From contig NZ_BMPM01000004.1 of the NCBI RefSeq assembly GCF_014647595.1, forward strand, positions 183,763 to 247,762: 64,000 nucleotides of DNA, given 5' to 3'. This DNA is from Paenarthrobacter histidinolovorans. GTDB lineage: Bacteria > Actinomycetota > Actinomycetes > Actinomycetales > Micrococcaceae. The notes beneath the pieces were generated by a model. That model saw only the letters and a program-made list of their open reading frames with translations, was not told the origin of the DNA and ran no database searches. The position numbers and the translations under genes were made by a program. Positions 46,475 to 56,557 of this stretch are shown in pieces (the stretch's first letter is position 1; every line of letters starts with the position of its first letter).

Positions 46475-46504
46475 ATTATGTCTGTAAAAGTCCAGAGTTC
46501 CCAA
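46475..46504 (-). promoter_or_regulatory. Promoter of the ctaE-qcrCAB operon
   Basis: On the minus strand, TTGGGA (46504-46499) and CATAAT (46480-46475) are 18 nt apart. The -10 matches the TATAAT consensus at five of six positions and ends 6 nt before the ctaE GTG. Confidence 0.65.
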
Positions 46505-46604
46505 TGCAAACCACCGATTCGGGAGACTTTTTCTACAAAGACGCGAAATCGCGCGGAAAAGTTCCCGGCGCGGTTCACATTGGTCATCGGCGTGGCTGGC
46601 TCGA

Positions 46605-46610
46605 TAGCAT
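46605..46610 (+). promoter_or_regulatory. -10 element of trpD
   Basis: TAGCAT lies 6 nt upstream of GTG 46617. An AGGGA abuts the GTG with no spacing, so it cannot act as a normal ribosome-binding site. Confidence 0.45.
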
Positions 46611-46616
46611 CAGGGA

Positions 46617-47675
46617 GTGACTTCTCCGGCATCGGCACCTGCAGCCAGCAATACCTGGCCAGGGCTCATCTCAGCACTGATCAACGGCGACGACCTTGCA
46701 GTGGGCAACACAGAGTGGGCCATGAACACGATCATGTCCGGAGAAGCTACTCCATCTCAGATCGCCGGCTTCCTTGTAGCACTGCGGGCCAAGGGCGAGA
46801 CTGTGGAGGAGCTTGCCGGCTTGGTCGAAGCCATGGTCCAGCATGCCAATCCGATTTCGATCTCGGGCGAAAAGCTCGACATTGTCGGAACCGGTGGGGA
46901 CCGGCTCAACACTGTGAATATTTCCACGATGGCCGCCCTGGTTGCCGCCGGTGCCGGAGCCAAGGTTGTGAAGCACGGCAACCGTGCTGCTTCATCGACG
47001 TCGGGCTCGGCTGATGTCCTGGAGGCGCTCGGGGTTCGACTGGATCTTTCGATCGACCAGGTGGCGCGCAACGCTGAAGAAGCCGGCATCACGTTCTGTT
47101 TTGCCCAGGTTTTCCACCCATCGTTCAGGCACACGGCTGTGCCTCGACGGGAACTGGCCGTTCCTACAGCGTTTAACTTTTTGGGTCCCATGACCAACCC
47201 CGCGCATGTCCAGGCATCCGCTGTGGGCGTGGCGAACGCGCGGATGGCGCCCCTTGTTGCCGGCGTCCTGGCCCGGCGTGGAAGCCGCGGCCTGGTGTTC
47301 CGCGGAGATGATGGGCTCGATGAACTCACGCCGACGGGACCATCCACGGTGTGGGAGATCAGGGATGGCTCCGTGACCGAACAGGTGTTCACTCCTGCGG
47401 AGCTCGGCATCAAACCGTCCACCGTGGCGGACCTTCGTGGCGGGGATGCCACAGTGAATGCAGGCGTCGTCCGTGAAGTGCTCGACGGCAAGCGCGGTCC
47501 TGTTAGGGACGCTGTGCTCCTCAATGCGGCTGCAGGTTTGGTGGCCTTCGACCTCCACGCTGACGGCAGCCTTTTGGACCGGATGCGGGCTGCTCTCGGC
47601 AGGGCGACTGAGTCGATCGATTCCGGTTTGGCTGCTGGAGTGCTGGCCAAATGGACGGCCCTGAGCCGAAGCTGA
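46617..47675 (+). CDS. trpD: Anthranilate phosphoribosyltransferase
   Basis: 352 residues, second step of tryptophan synthesis: anthranilate plus PRPP gives phosphoribosyl-anthranilate. Conserved motifs are [17 protein letters not shown] (PRPP binding), [20 protein letters not shown] and [21 protein letters not shown] 46617 has a TAGCAT -10 element 6 nt above it. It stands alone, away from other trp genes, next to the ctaE operon; this isolated position is common in actinobacteria. Confidence 0.96.
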   Translation: MTSPASAPAASNTWPGLISALINGDDLAVGNTEWAMNTIMSGEATPSQIAGFLVALRAKGETVEELAGLVEAMVQHANPISISGEKLDIVGTGGDRLNTVNISTMAALVAAGAGAKVVKHGNRAASSTSGSADVLEALGVRLDLSIDQVARNAEEAGITFCFAQVFHPSFRHTAVPRRELAVPTAFNFLGPMTNPAHVQASAVGVANARMAPLVAGVLARRGSRGLVFRGDDGLDELTPTGPSTVWEIRDGSVTEQVFTPAELGIKPSTVADLRGGDATVNAGVVREVLDGKRGPVRDAVLLNAAAGLVAFDLHADGSLLDRMRAALGRATESIDSGLAAGVLAKWTALSRS

Positions 47676-47711
47676 TTCGGGTCACATTCCTGGCTGACGC
47701 ACGCTCAGGGT

Positions 47712-47990
47712 TTATTCAAAGCCGAGGGCAAATGCGGCATCGAGGTCGTGCTGTGAGTAGGCGCGGAAGGCGATATGCGTGGTGGTATGGACCACTGAGG
47801 GCACCTTGGACAGGCGATCGGCAATGACGTCTGCCAGATCCTCGTGCTTGGACACCCGTGCAACAGCGATGAGGTCCCATTCGCCGGTGACTGAATAGAC
47901 CTCGCTGATGCCTTGAATGGCCGAAATTTGCTCGGCCGTTTCCGGGATGCGTGAGGCATCGGTCTTGATCAGGACAAAAGCGGTGATCAC
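47712..47990 (-). CDS. Lrp/AsnC ligand-binding (RAM) domain protein, no DNA-binding domain
   Basis: 92 residues covering only the RAM effector domain: ITAFVLIKTDASRIPETAEQ at the start, then GEWDLIAVARVSKHEDLADV. There is no helix-turn-helix. Stand-alone RAM proteins bind amino acids and may modulate full-length Lrp proteins, but the role here is unknown. GTG 47990 has GGAAAGG upstream on the minus strand. It is convergent with trpD, a neighbour pair seen widely in actinobacteria. Confidence 0.9.
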   Translation of the reverse strand: MITAFVLIKTDASRIPETAEQISAIQGISEVYSVTGEWDLIAVARVSKHEDLADVIADRLSKVPSVVHTTTHIAFRAYSQHDLDAAFALGFE

Positions 47991-48062
47991 GTAGGGCCTT
48001 TCCGGAAAAGCATCGTTGCGGACGCTTCCCAGCCTAGTGCATCCACTCCCTGAACGATCGGT

Positions 48063-48452
48063 TCACGCTCGGCGTTGCCGCCTTGCCGATACCCGACGAA
48101 CCAAAGCAATCACTGCTCGGAAGCCGAGCAGGAAAACGCCCAGGCTGATCAGTGCCACAATGACAAAAGGCAGGACCACGGTCTGCCCTGTTGCGGCCCT
48201 CAACAGCATGCCGACGATCACAGCTGCGAGCCACACGGCCATCCCGGACGGCCAGATGGCGAACGGCGCACGCCACACGCGCAGGACCAGCCAACCAAGT
48301 AATGCGCCGGCCAGGAAAGGCCAGGCTGTCATGAAGGCGCCGGAGACTATGTCTCCGCGGGCATGGGCATCGCGGCCGATGGCAGCGAAGGCGAGTATCA
48401 GCACAAGGTCGCCTGCTGCGGCTGCAAGCCAGGTTTTCGAGGGTGAAGGCAT
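48063..48452 (-). CDS. DUF3054 domain-containing membrane protein
   Basis: 129 residues with four hydrophobic helices: WLAAAAGDLVLILAFAAIG, AFMTAWPFLAGALLGWLVL, IWPSGMAVWLAAVIVGMLL and LPFVIVALISLGVFLLGF. The family is actinobacterial and has no known function. The chosen start is ATG 48452, with a minus-strand TATTGT 7 nt upstream; the open frame reaches 48776 but lacks family signal. It ends in a basic tail (RRVSARRQRR). Confidence 0.85.
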   Translation of the reverse strand: MPSPSKTWLAAAAGDLVLILAFAAIGRDAHARGDIVSGAFMTAWPFLAGALLGWLVLRVWRAPFAIWPSGMAVWLAAVIVGMLLRAATGQTVVLPFVIVALISLGVFLLGFRAVIALVRRVSARRQRRA

Positions 48453-48459
48453 GATCCTG

Positions 48460-48465
48460 ACAATA
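48460..48465 (-). promoter_or_regulatory. -10 element of the DUF3054 gene
   Basis: Minus-strand TATTGT ends 7 nt before ATG 48452. Confidence 0.4.
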
Positions 48466-48578
48466 TCGGGATCAATGGCCCACCGCGAAGTCGCAGGAAT
48501 CCGCTGGGCTATTGCGGATAGTGCGCCCTGCAGCCACGATGACTGACAGGGGCCAGAACGCCCCGCTTTGGAGGACGA

Positions 48579-48956
48579 ATGAAATTGCTCCAGGTGGCCC
48601 AGCATGCCGATGACCTGCAACGGGCAGCTGCCTTTTACGCTGCATTGTTGGGCTCTGAACCCAGGGCGCTTTTCGACCCTCCCGGCCTCCTGTTTTTCGA
48701 CGTGGGCGGTGTTCGGCTTCTCTTGGAGAAGGCCGCGCCTTCGTCGCTTCTGTATCTGGAGGTGGGTGACCTCCACGGTTTGGTGTCAGGTCTCAAGGCC
48801 CGCGGTGTCCGGGTCATTGCCGAACCCCACATGATTTTCGCCCACGAGGACGACCTTTTAGGCCCCGCAGAGTCTGAGGAGTGGATGGCGTTCATCGAGG
48901 ACAGTGAGGGCAATGCTGTCGGGCTGGTCAGCCGGGTCAGGCCGTTGGGCGACTGA
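48579..48956 (+). CDS. VOC family protein (glyoxalase-like)
   Basis: 125 residues, one vicinal oxygen chelate domain. The N-terminal VAQHADDLQRAAAFYAALLG and the C-terminal WMAFIEDSEGNAVGLVSRV bear the His and Glu positions that bind metal in active members. The substrate is unknown. ATG 48579 has GGAGGACGA directly upstream. It is first of three VOC-type genes in a row on the same strand, each with its own ribosome-binding site. Confidence 0.88.
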   Translation: MKLLQVAQHADDLQRAAAFYAALLGSEPRALFDPPGLLFFDVGGVRLLLEKAAPSSLLYLEVGDLHGLVSGLKARGVRVIAEPHMIFAHEDDLLGPAESEEWMAFIEDSEGNAVGLVSRVRPLGD

Positions 48957-48961
48957 CCGGT

Positions 48962-48999
48962 TTTGCTGGTGCGCCGCTGGTTTGCTGGTGCGCCGCCGG
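48962..48999. repeat. 19-bp tandem duplication, one mismatch, intergenic
   Basis: Copies 48962-48980 and 48981-48999 read TTTGCTGGTGCGCCGCTGG and the same with one change. They follow the first VOC gene. Confidence 0.85.
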
Positions 49000-49115
49000 C
49001 GCGGTGGGACCCACGACCCTGTCTCCACCCGCCGTCGGGCATTGTTTGAGCGAAACGGGACCACTAGCCTCGTGTGGGGACGCCCGGTTCCCGAGACCTT
49101 TGGAGGGCTGGCAGG

Positions 49116-49571
49116 ATGCAGAAGATATCCACATGTTTGTGGTTCGAGAGCGAAGCGGGGGAGGCCGCGGAGTTCTACACATCGACGTTCGACAATTCGT
49201 CCCTGGGGCAGTCAATGGCAGGTCCCGACGGCACGGTCATCATGGTGGATTTCGAAGTTGAAGGCCGGCAGTTCATGGCATTGAACGGGAGGCCTGGCTT
49301 CGGGTTCAACGAGGGGGTGTCCCTGGTGGTGAACTGCGAGAACCAAAATGAGGTGGACCGGTACTGGGACGCGCTGGTCGATGGGGGAGAGGAGGGCCGG
49401 TGCGGGTGGCTGAAGGACAAGTTTGGCGTCTCCTGGCAAATCATCCCGACCGCAATGCCCGAGTTCTTGAACGGACCGGACGAGGCCGGATCCCGCCGTG
49501 CCATGGAGGCCATGATGAAGATGGGCAAACTGGATCTGGCGGTGCTGAAAAGGGCTTACGACGGCGACTGA
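49116..49571 (+). CDS. VOC family protein, PhnB/3-demethylubiquinone methyltransferase-like fold
   Basis: 151 residues. The opening ISTCLWFESEAGEAAEFYTS, the FEVEGRQFMALNGRPGFGFN segment and GRCGWLKDKFGVSWQIIPTA are characteristic of the PF06983-type VOC subfamily often labelled PhnB-like. Despite that label, it is not a methyltransferase, and its role is unknown. A C-terminal SRRAMEAMMKMGKLDLAVLK is typical. ATG 49116 has GGAGGG eight bases upstream; the frame opens at 49074 without support. Confidence 0.88.
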   Translation: MQKISTCLWFESEAGEAAEFYTSTFDNSSLGQSMAGPDGTVIMVDFEVEGRQFMALNGRPGFGFNEGVSLVVNCENQNEVDRYWDALVDGGEEGRCGWLKDKFGVSWQIIPTAMPEFLNGPDEAGSRRAMEAMMKMGKLDLAVLKRAYDGD

Positions 49572-49660
49572 AAAGTTTGGGGGACAGGCGCCATGGGGCG
49601 CTGTTAGCATGGCCGCACGGTGACGTGCGCACCGACCACAATCATGAGGAGAACAGACTG

Positions 49661-50089
49661 ATGACAACCCGCCTCAATCCGTACATCTCGTTCCGGGATA
49701 ATGCCCGGGACGCGATCAATTTTTACGAATCCGTCTTCGGCGGCGAAAAGACCCTCAGCACCTTCGGGGACTATCAGGCCAGCCAGGATCCGGCAGAAGC
49801 CGACAAGGTCATGCACGCCCAGTTGACGACGCCGAACGGCCTGACGCTGATGGCGGCAGATACGCCCAACGGCATGGAATACAACCCGGGCAACAATATG
49901 TCTGTCTCCTTGAGCGGCGAAGCAGCGGACGAACCGGAACTGCGCGGCTATTGGGACAAGCTGGTCGACGGCGGCACCGTCGCCATGCCGCTCGAGAGCG
50001 CACCGTGGGGCGACACCTTCGGTATGTGCGTCGACAAGTTCGGCATCGCATGGCTGGTCAACATCGCAGGGGAGCAACAGGCCCAGTAA
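49661..50089 (+). CDS. VOC family protein, PhnB-like
   Basis: 142 residues. NPYISFRDNARDAINFYESV at the start, VMHAQLTTPNGLTLMAAD, and the end WGDTFGMCVDKFGIAWLVN are standard for the PhnB-like VOC group. ATG 49661 has AGGAGA eight bases upstream. The open frame continues upstream to 49400 only by chance overlap with the previous gene. A strong intrinsic terminator follows. Function unknown. Confidence 0.9.
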   Translation: MTTRLNPYISFRDNARDAINFYESVFGGEKTLSTFGDYQASQDPAEADKVMHAQLTTPNGLTLMAADTPNGMEYNPGNNMSVSLSGEAADEPELRGYWDKLVDGGTVAMPLESAPWGDTFGMCVDKFGIAWLVNIAGEQQAQ

Positions 50090-50134
50090 CACCACTCGAA
50101 TGCCTGCTGCGGCTATGGCATAGGAGGCCAACAC

Positions 50135-50172
50135 AGGATGCCCGTCCGGGTTACCGGACGGGCATCCTTTTT
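50135..50172 (+). terminator. Intrinsic terminator after the VOC genes
   Basis: A perfect 15-bp stem (AGGATGCCCGTCCGG 50135-50149 with 50154-50168), loop GTTA, and a TTTTT tail. Confidence 0.95.
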
Positions 50173-50440
50173 GATTGCTGCTCCGGACAAGACTGACTCG
50201 CTTGTCACATAGTAAGTTGATAATGTCATAACAGACTCAGTACGGTCATAAATGAGATAACACTGTCAAGTAAATAACGCGCTAACTTCCTGTAACTGGG
50301 GCACTTGAAGCTTGTTTGGGTAGTCGCACGATGATACCGTTTCGCTGGCTGGACATATGGGGGATTCGGCAAAGCATTTGGGTAAAACTTTTACAGGCCC
50401 AATCATCACTTGAATTTCTTCATTCACCCAGGGGAAGCAA

Positions 50441-51025
50441 ATGAAAAGAACTATTGCAACAATTGTGCTCGCAGGAACTGTCATGTTTGCTGGAGCCACG
50501 TCCGCCATGGCCAGTACCTACCCAGCGCCCGGCGATGAACAGGGAACCGTTTCGGACGGCACAATCGATCGTGGGGAAACGATCACTTTTTCCGGCAGCG
50601 GATACGTCCCAGGCGAGACCGTCAACATCACTTTTGAGAAGAGAGGTGGCCCGCGGGGGAGCGCCCCAGCCAATTTCAGCGTCATTGCCGACGGTAACGG
50701 CGCTATCTCGGCCAACATCACCTTTGAAGACGCCGGCAGCTACACGATCGCGGCCGTAGGCACCAAGTCCGGAAATGTTCGCTCGGCCCGGGTCGCCGTG
50801 AACAACGGCAATCACGGGCGCGGAAACAACGGCAACGGCAAGGGTGGTTCCGACTTCGTCGCCGTCTCCAGTGTTACCGATGCCGGGACAGTGGTCGGTG
50901 CGGCGGGCGCTGGTGCTGACTCCGGCATGGTCATATGGGGGCTGGTTGGTGGCGGCGTCCTGGCGGCAGGCACGGCTTCCGTGGTGGTCGCGCGTCGCCG
51001 GGCTGGTACCGGCGCGACAGACTAG
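50441..51025 (+). CDS. Secreted, membrane-anchored Ig-like surface protein
   Basis: 194 residues. A signal peptide ends after SAMA (about residue 24). The middle resembles a bacterial Ig-like/filament domain with GTIDRGETITFSGSGYVPGE and SYTIAAVGTKSGNVRSARVA. A Gly/Asn-rich linker (GNHGRGNNGNGKGG) leads to a hydrophobic segment (MVIWGLVGGGVLAAGTASVV) and a basic tail ARRRAG. This is surface-protein architecture, but no LPXTG is visible, so anchoring is likely by the C-terminal helix. ATG 50441 has AGGGGAAGC upstream. The 267-nt region before it is unusually AT-rich for this genome. Confidence 0.85.
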   Translation: MKRTIATIVLAGTVMFAGATSAMASTYPAPGDEQGTVSDGTIDRGETITFSGSGYVPGETVNITFEKRGGPRGSAPANFSVIADGNGAISANITFEDAGSYTIAAVGTKSGNVRSARVAVNNGNHGRGNNGNGKGGSDFVAVSSVTDAGTVVGAAGAGADSGMVIWGLVGGGVLAAGTASVVVARRRAGTGATD

Positions 51026-51039
51026 AAGACTTTCATGAC

Positions 51040-51075
51040 GCAGGGTGGGTGTTCCTCGAGGGTCACCCACCCTGC
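51040..51075 (+). terminator. Terminator after the secreted protein gene
   Basis: GCAGGGTGGGTG 51040-51051 pairs with CACCCACCCTGC 51064-51075 (12 bp, 12-nt loop), followed by T-rich sequence. Confidence 0.8.
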
Positions 51076-51506
51076 TCACTTTCTATTTTGGATCTAATTC
51101 CCACTTTTTGATTCTATTAATGCGTTCGTGCGAAGGCCCTTGGTGCACACTCTTAATTATTACTGATTCCGTCAATATGACCGGACGACTGTAGTGCCGT
51201 GCGAACCTGTGGTTGCCCAGCGTCGACTCAATGCGGCGCCTGGTGTCCCTGAACTTATGGTGGAACGGCCCGCTCAGTCCGCTTGCCACGAAGTCTATGA
51301 AAGGGCGTAACGGTAACTCCGGAGGTGCGGCACAGGCGCGATGATCGGAGTCGGCGGGGAGTGGAGAATCGTGGTCTTGCCGGACCCTCAGAGTGCTTAC
51401 TTTACATAATGTAGATTATCGGCGTTAATGATGGGCTGATGGAAGTAGTTGAGGACGTCGCCAATGATGGCCTCTGAAACTGGTTTGTTCCGGGGCAAAA
51501 ACTTCT
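51076..51506. other. 431-bp stretch without a supported gene
   Basis: AT-rich for this genome, especially 51076-51180 and 51395-51450. The only ORFs of any length are a 68-codon minus-strand frame (51083-51289) and a 61-codon frame near 51425-51610, neither resembling a family I know. A symmetric TACATAATGTA lies near 51403-51415. It may be decayed DNA or regulatory sequence. Confidence 0.4.
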
Positions 51507-52052
51507 CTAGATCCATTGGCCTTCCGCCAGCTCAGACCAGAAATCCACACGATGGCTGGGTGATTTTCGGTCGGGAATATTGAAGAACTCGCTTTGGAAG
51601 TCGGCGGCAAGATCGCTGCCGTAGTAGATCACATCGGCTTGATGCACGGAAAAGACAGGGCTGCCGGCGGGCGCAGGAGCTGCCGGCATGAAACGGTGCG
51701 AATAGATCGGAATCAGGGTTGCCACGGCGTCCAACTGCTCACGCGCTGTCTGAACGGCTTCCCGGACGTCAGGCGGCCGTTCGCCCCATCTCTCGGGCCA
51801 GAAAGCGTTCTCCCGAACGTCAAACAAAACGCCATCCCGGGGCCAGTCGAGCCTCTTCTGAATCCCAGTGGCATCGCCCAGCCAGTCAACCCATTCCGGG
51901 CCGATAGGCATAGCCAGGCTCAGAAACTGCGCATGATCAGGACTGAATTCGAACGAAAACCGGTCTTCAATCTCTTCGATTCGCCATGGTGATAGACCGG
52001 GAGCCAGCGGAACCTTGGCTGCGTATAGGACCTCTATGGCGGTTTCAACAAT
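51507..52052 (-). CDS. SMI1/KNR4-like family protein with no canonical start codon
   Basis: The open frame runs from just after TAG 52071-52073 to the stop at 51507. Its N-terminal part, TAIEVLYAAKVPLAPGLSPW then IEEIEDRFSFEFSPDHAQFL, and its body (GVLFDVRENAFWPERWGERP, PIYSHRFMPAAPAPAGSPVF, SVHQADVIYYGSDLA, VDFWSELAEG) match a family of actinobacterial SMI1/KNR4-type proteins that normally begins MTAIE. Here the codon before TAIE is GAA and there is no ATG, GTG or TTG upstream; the first ATG (51911) would remove the first third. ATT 52052 is a possible rare start. Either the start was lost (pseudogene) or it uses a non-canonical codon. SMI1/KNR4 proteins are often immunity proteins, but no toxin gene is adjacent. 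Confidence 0.6.
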   Translation of the reverse strand: MVETAIEVLYAAKVPLAPGLSPWRIEEIEDRFSFEFSPDHAQFLSLAMPIGPEWVDWLGDATGIQKRLDWPRDGVLFDVRENAFWPERWGERPPDVREAVQTAREQLDAVATLIPIYSHRFMPAAPAPAGSPVFSVHQADVIYYGSDLAADFQSEFFNIPDRKSPSHRVDFWSELAEGQWI

Positions 52053-52070
52053 GGAACTTACACCATGAAT

Positions 52071-52423
52071 CTAGCCGGTAGGACTACGGGCCCCATGCGG
52101 ACGCCCGCCGCACGTCTGGGATGGGGAACCATCCACGCACTGAACTCGCACCCGTGGACATGGTCTATGGGGCCGGGTACTCCCCCGGAAACCTCGAACG
52201 ATACGACACGAACTCAGCCGCCTACGCCCGCAAACCTCCACGGTGCTCCCCTAGCCGGCCTTGGCCCATTGGGAAGTGGTTTCCGAATGCCTGTCTGCAA
52301 CACAAACTCCGATACTGCTCCACTAATCCTTTGGCGGTATTGCTGTGGTGACGTTGAGGAGATAAGTACGGTGGAAAGACAGCTGGTCGGAGACATTCTG
52401 CACATCGGGGTGTTGGTTCCCTG
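52071..52423. other. 353-bp stretch without a convincing gene
   Basis: A 119-codon plus-strand frame (52065-52424) ends one base into the next gene, and a second frame overlaps it at 52121-52351. Both are rich in Pro, Thr and Arg with no recognisable motif, no ribosome-binding site and no family resemblance. This may be promoter region plus decayed sequence before the glycosyltransferase gene. Confidence 0.4.
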
Positions 52424-54010
52424 ATGACTCGAGTTCTGGAATCAGGTCCACGAAACCATCTATGGGTTCGGCTCAGTGAATCTGTGGGTGCGTTGCTATG
52501 GCTGTTGTGGCGGCCGTCGTCCGTAACGATTCTCTTGGCATTGCTGGCGTTGCTGTTTCGCGTCTACGGCGTCCAGCAAGCCAATGATGTCTTCATTGAC
52601 GAAGTGACGTACGCCGAGATGGCCCGGCAGATGGCAGACGGCCAACTTCCGTCCATCCTGGGGTCCCCATTCTTCCTTCATCCGCCCGGATCGTTTGCCC
52701 TCAATGCAGTCTTCATCCGGCTGTTTGGCCTGACGGGGACCTCGATGGATTTGGCGCTGCAGCTGCGGTGGGTCAACGCAGTTCTGGGAGTCCTGACCGT
52801 TGTGGTCTGTGTTGTGGTGGTGCGTCGCCTGGTAGGTCTGGCTCCCGCAGTGTTCGCCGGAGCCATCCTTGCAAGTGATCCGTTTGTCCTCCGGATGGAT
52901 GGCCGATTGATGATGGAGACACCCGCGGGATTGGCCGTGCTCACAGGGTGGCTGATAGTCCTGCAGGCTTTGGGTCAATCGCCAGGTCGCCGGCGTGTGC
53001 TGCTGGAAGTCGCCGGTGGATTGGTCTTTGGACTGGCGTTGGTCACCAAGGACATGACGGTTATGTTCACAGTGGTTCCAATGCTGGCAGCCGTGCTGTG
53101 GCGCCGCTCGCTTCAGCCGCTGACTGCCGTGAGAGTGATTGCCTGCACCCTGGTCCCCTACCTGGTGTATCTCAGTGTGATTACGTCCGCAGGGTTGCTT
53201 CCTGACTTCGTGGACCAGAAGGCGGTAGGCGTGCTCAGGATTACTGGCGCCATGCAAATGACTGGCTTCAACTCAGTGACTGGTACGGACCTGGTTGGAC
53301 GTCTGGTGGAACTCTCCGATCGCTTCGGCACCAGTTACATACTCCTGGCACTCTCGGTGGTTTCGGGCGCGCTGGCCGCCACGTCGCGGGTCCACATTCG
53401 CCGCGTTGTTGGTTTGTACTCGTTGATCAGCGGACTTGTTGGCACATATTCAGTGCTCTTCGGGGCCGCCGAGGAGCAGTTTGGCTATTGCGTGGTGCTG
53501 GCAGCCGTTGTTTCGACTCCAGTTGCCGCATTAATGGTGCTCGAACGGCGATACTCCGCCCGACGCCTTCTCGTCTCTGCAGCGGGTCTCATGACCGTCG
53601 TCAGCCTTGCCCTGGGGTTGCAGGCAAGGCTGGCTGTCGATGACGGGCTGCTGCGTGCACGTGACTTCCTGACCACCCGGCTGCCTCCCGACTCAAAAGT
53701 GGGGTTGACCACCGTAACAGGAGAATTCGCACTGCTGCCGCACGAAAGCTGGGAGGTCGCCCCTTCGCTGAAGTCACTGAGGGCCAAGGGTGCAGAATAT
53801 GTGCTCACGCAGGGCAGGCAACTGCGCGAGGGCTACGGGTTCGCCGCTCCTGAGCTCATGGAATGGCTGCAGGCCAACGCCGAACCGGTCTACTCGTTCA
53901 CTGGGGCGACCTCGGGCGACACAGTTGTCTGGCGCCTCGACCGATCGAAACTCGACGCGGCCGTAGAAGCCGGGCATACGATCCCTCCCGTAACTGGCGG
54001 GTATCCGTAG
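52424..54010 (+). CDS. ArnT/PMT-type (GT39) membrane glycosyltransferase
   Basis: 528 residues with about ten to twelve membrane helices. After helix 1, FIDEVTYAEMARQMADGQLP carries the acidic Asp-Glu pair of GT-C enzymes, and FFLHPPGSFALNAVFIRLFG holds the HPP loop. LASDPFVLRMDGRLMMETPA fits the next conserved loop. Such enzymes move a sugar from a polyprenyl carrier to a protein or cell-wall acceptor. The soluble C-terminal domain (EYVLTQGRQLREGYGFAAPE) is short. The ATG at 52424 lacks an obvious ribosome-binding site. It is convergent with the UvrA-like gene. The acceptor is unknown. Confidence 0.85.
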   Translation: MTRVLESGPRNHLWVRLSESVGALLWLLWRPSSVTILLALLALLFRVYGVQQANDVFIDEVTYAEMARQMADGQLPSILGSPFFLHPPGSFALNAVFIRLFGLTGTSMDLALQLRWVNAVLGVLTVVVCVVVVRRLVGLAPAVFAGAILASDPFVLRMDGRLMMETPAGLAVLTGWLIVLQALGQSPGRRRVLLEVAGGLVFGLALVTKDMTVMFTVVPMLAAVLWRRSLQPLTAVRVIACTLVPYLVYLSVITSAGLLPDFVDQKAVGVLRITGAMQMTGFNSVTGTDLVGRLVELSDRFGTSYILLALSVVSGALAATSRVHIRRVVGLYSLISGLVGTYSVLFGAAEEQFGYCVVLAAVVSTPVAALMVLERRYSARRLLVSAAGLMTVVSLALGLQARLAVDDGLLRARDFLTTRLPPDSKVGLTTVTGEFALLPHESWEVAPSLKSLRAKGAEYVLTQGRQLREGYGFAAPELMEWLQANAEPVYSFTGATSGDTVVWRLDRSKLDAAVEAGHTIPPVTGGYP

Positions 54011-54032
54011 TACGGCAGGGCTGCGCCCAAGA

Positions 54033-56426
<2,394 letters not shown>

Positions 56427-56488
56427 GGTTTCTCCGTCCGTTGGGCGACACAGTCCAACAGTCCCCCGTCGGCGTCGCCTGGCTCTCC

Positions 56489-56506
56489 TTGACCGACCTC
56501 GGTCAA
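56489..56506. promoter_or_regulatory. Perfect 18-bp palindrome in the UvrA-like/PKS divergent region
   Basis: TTGACCGACCTCGGTCAA (8-bp arms, 2-bp centre). It includes a TTGACC that could act as a -35 on either strand, so a dimeric repressor bound here could control both the UvrA-like gene and the PKS operon. No regulator gene is adjacent. Confidence 0.65.
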
Positions 56507-56557
56507 TACGATTGATTCTGCCATTGTCTTCACAGCTTTACTCACTAAGAATGAAGC

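Noticed and set aside
47712..47990. Lrp protein apparently missing its DNA-binding domain
   Set aside because: Stand-alone RAM-domain proteins at this exact position next to trpD/ctaE are normal in actinobacteria, so it is not a truncation.
51083..51289. 68-codon minus-strand ORF after the secreted protein gene
   Set aside because: It overlaps the T-rich region behind a terminator, and I recognise no family; a decayed fragment is possible but unsupported.
52065..52424. 119-codon ORF ending one base into the glycosyltransferase gene
   Set aside because: No ribosome-binding site, odd composition and no family resemblance; the one-base overlap may be coincidence.
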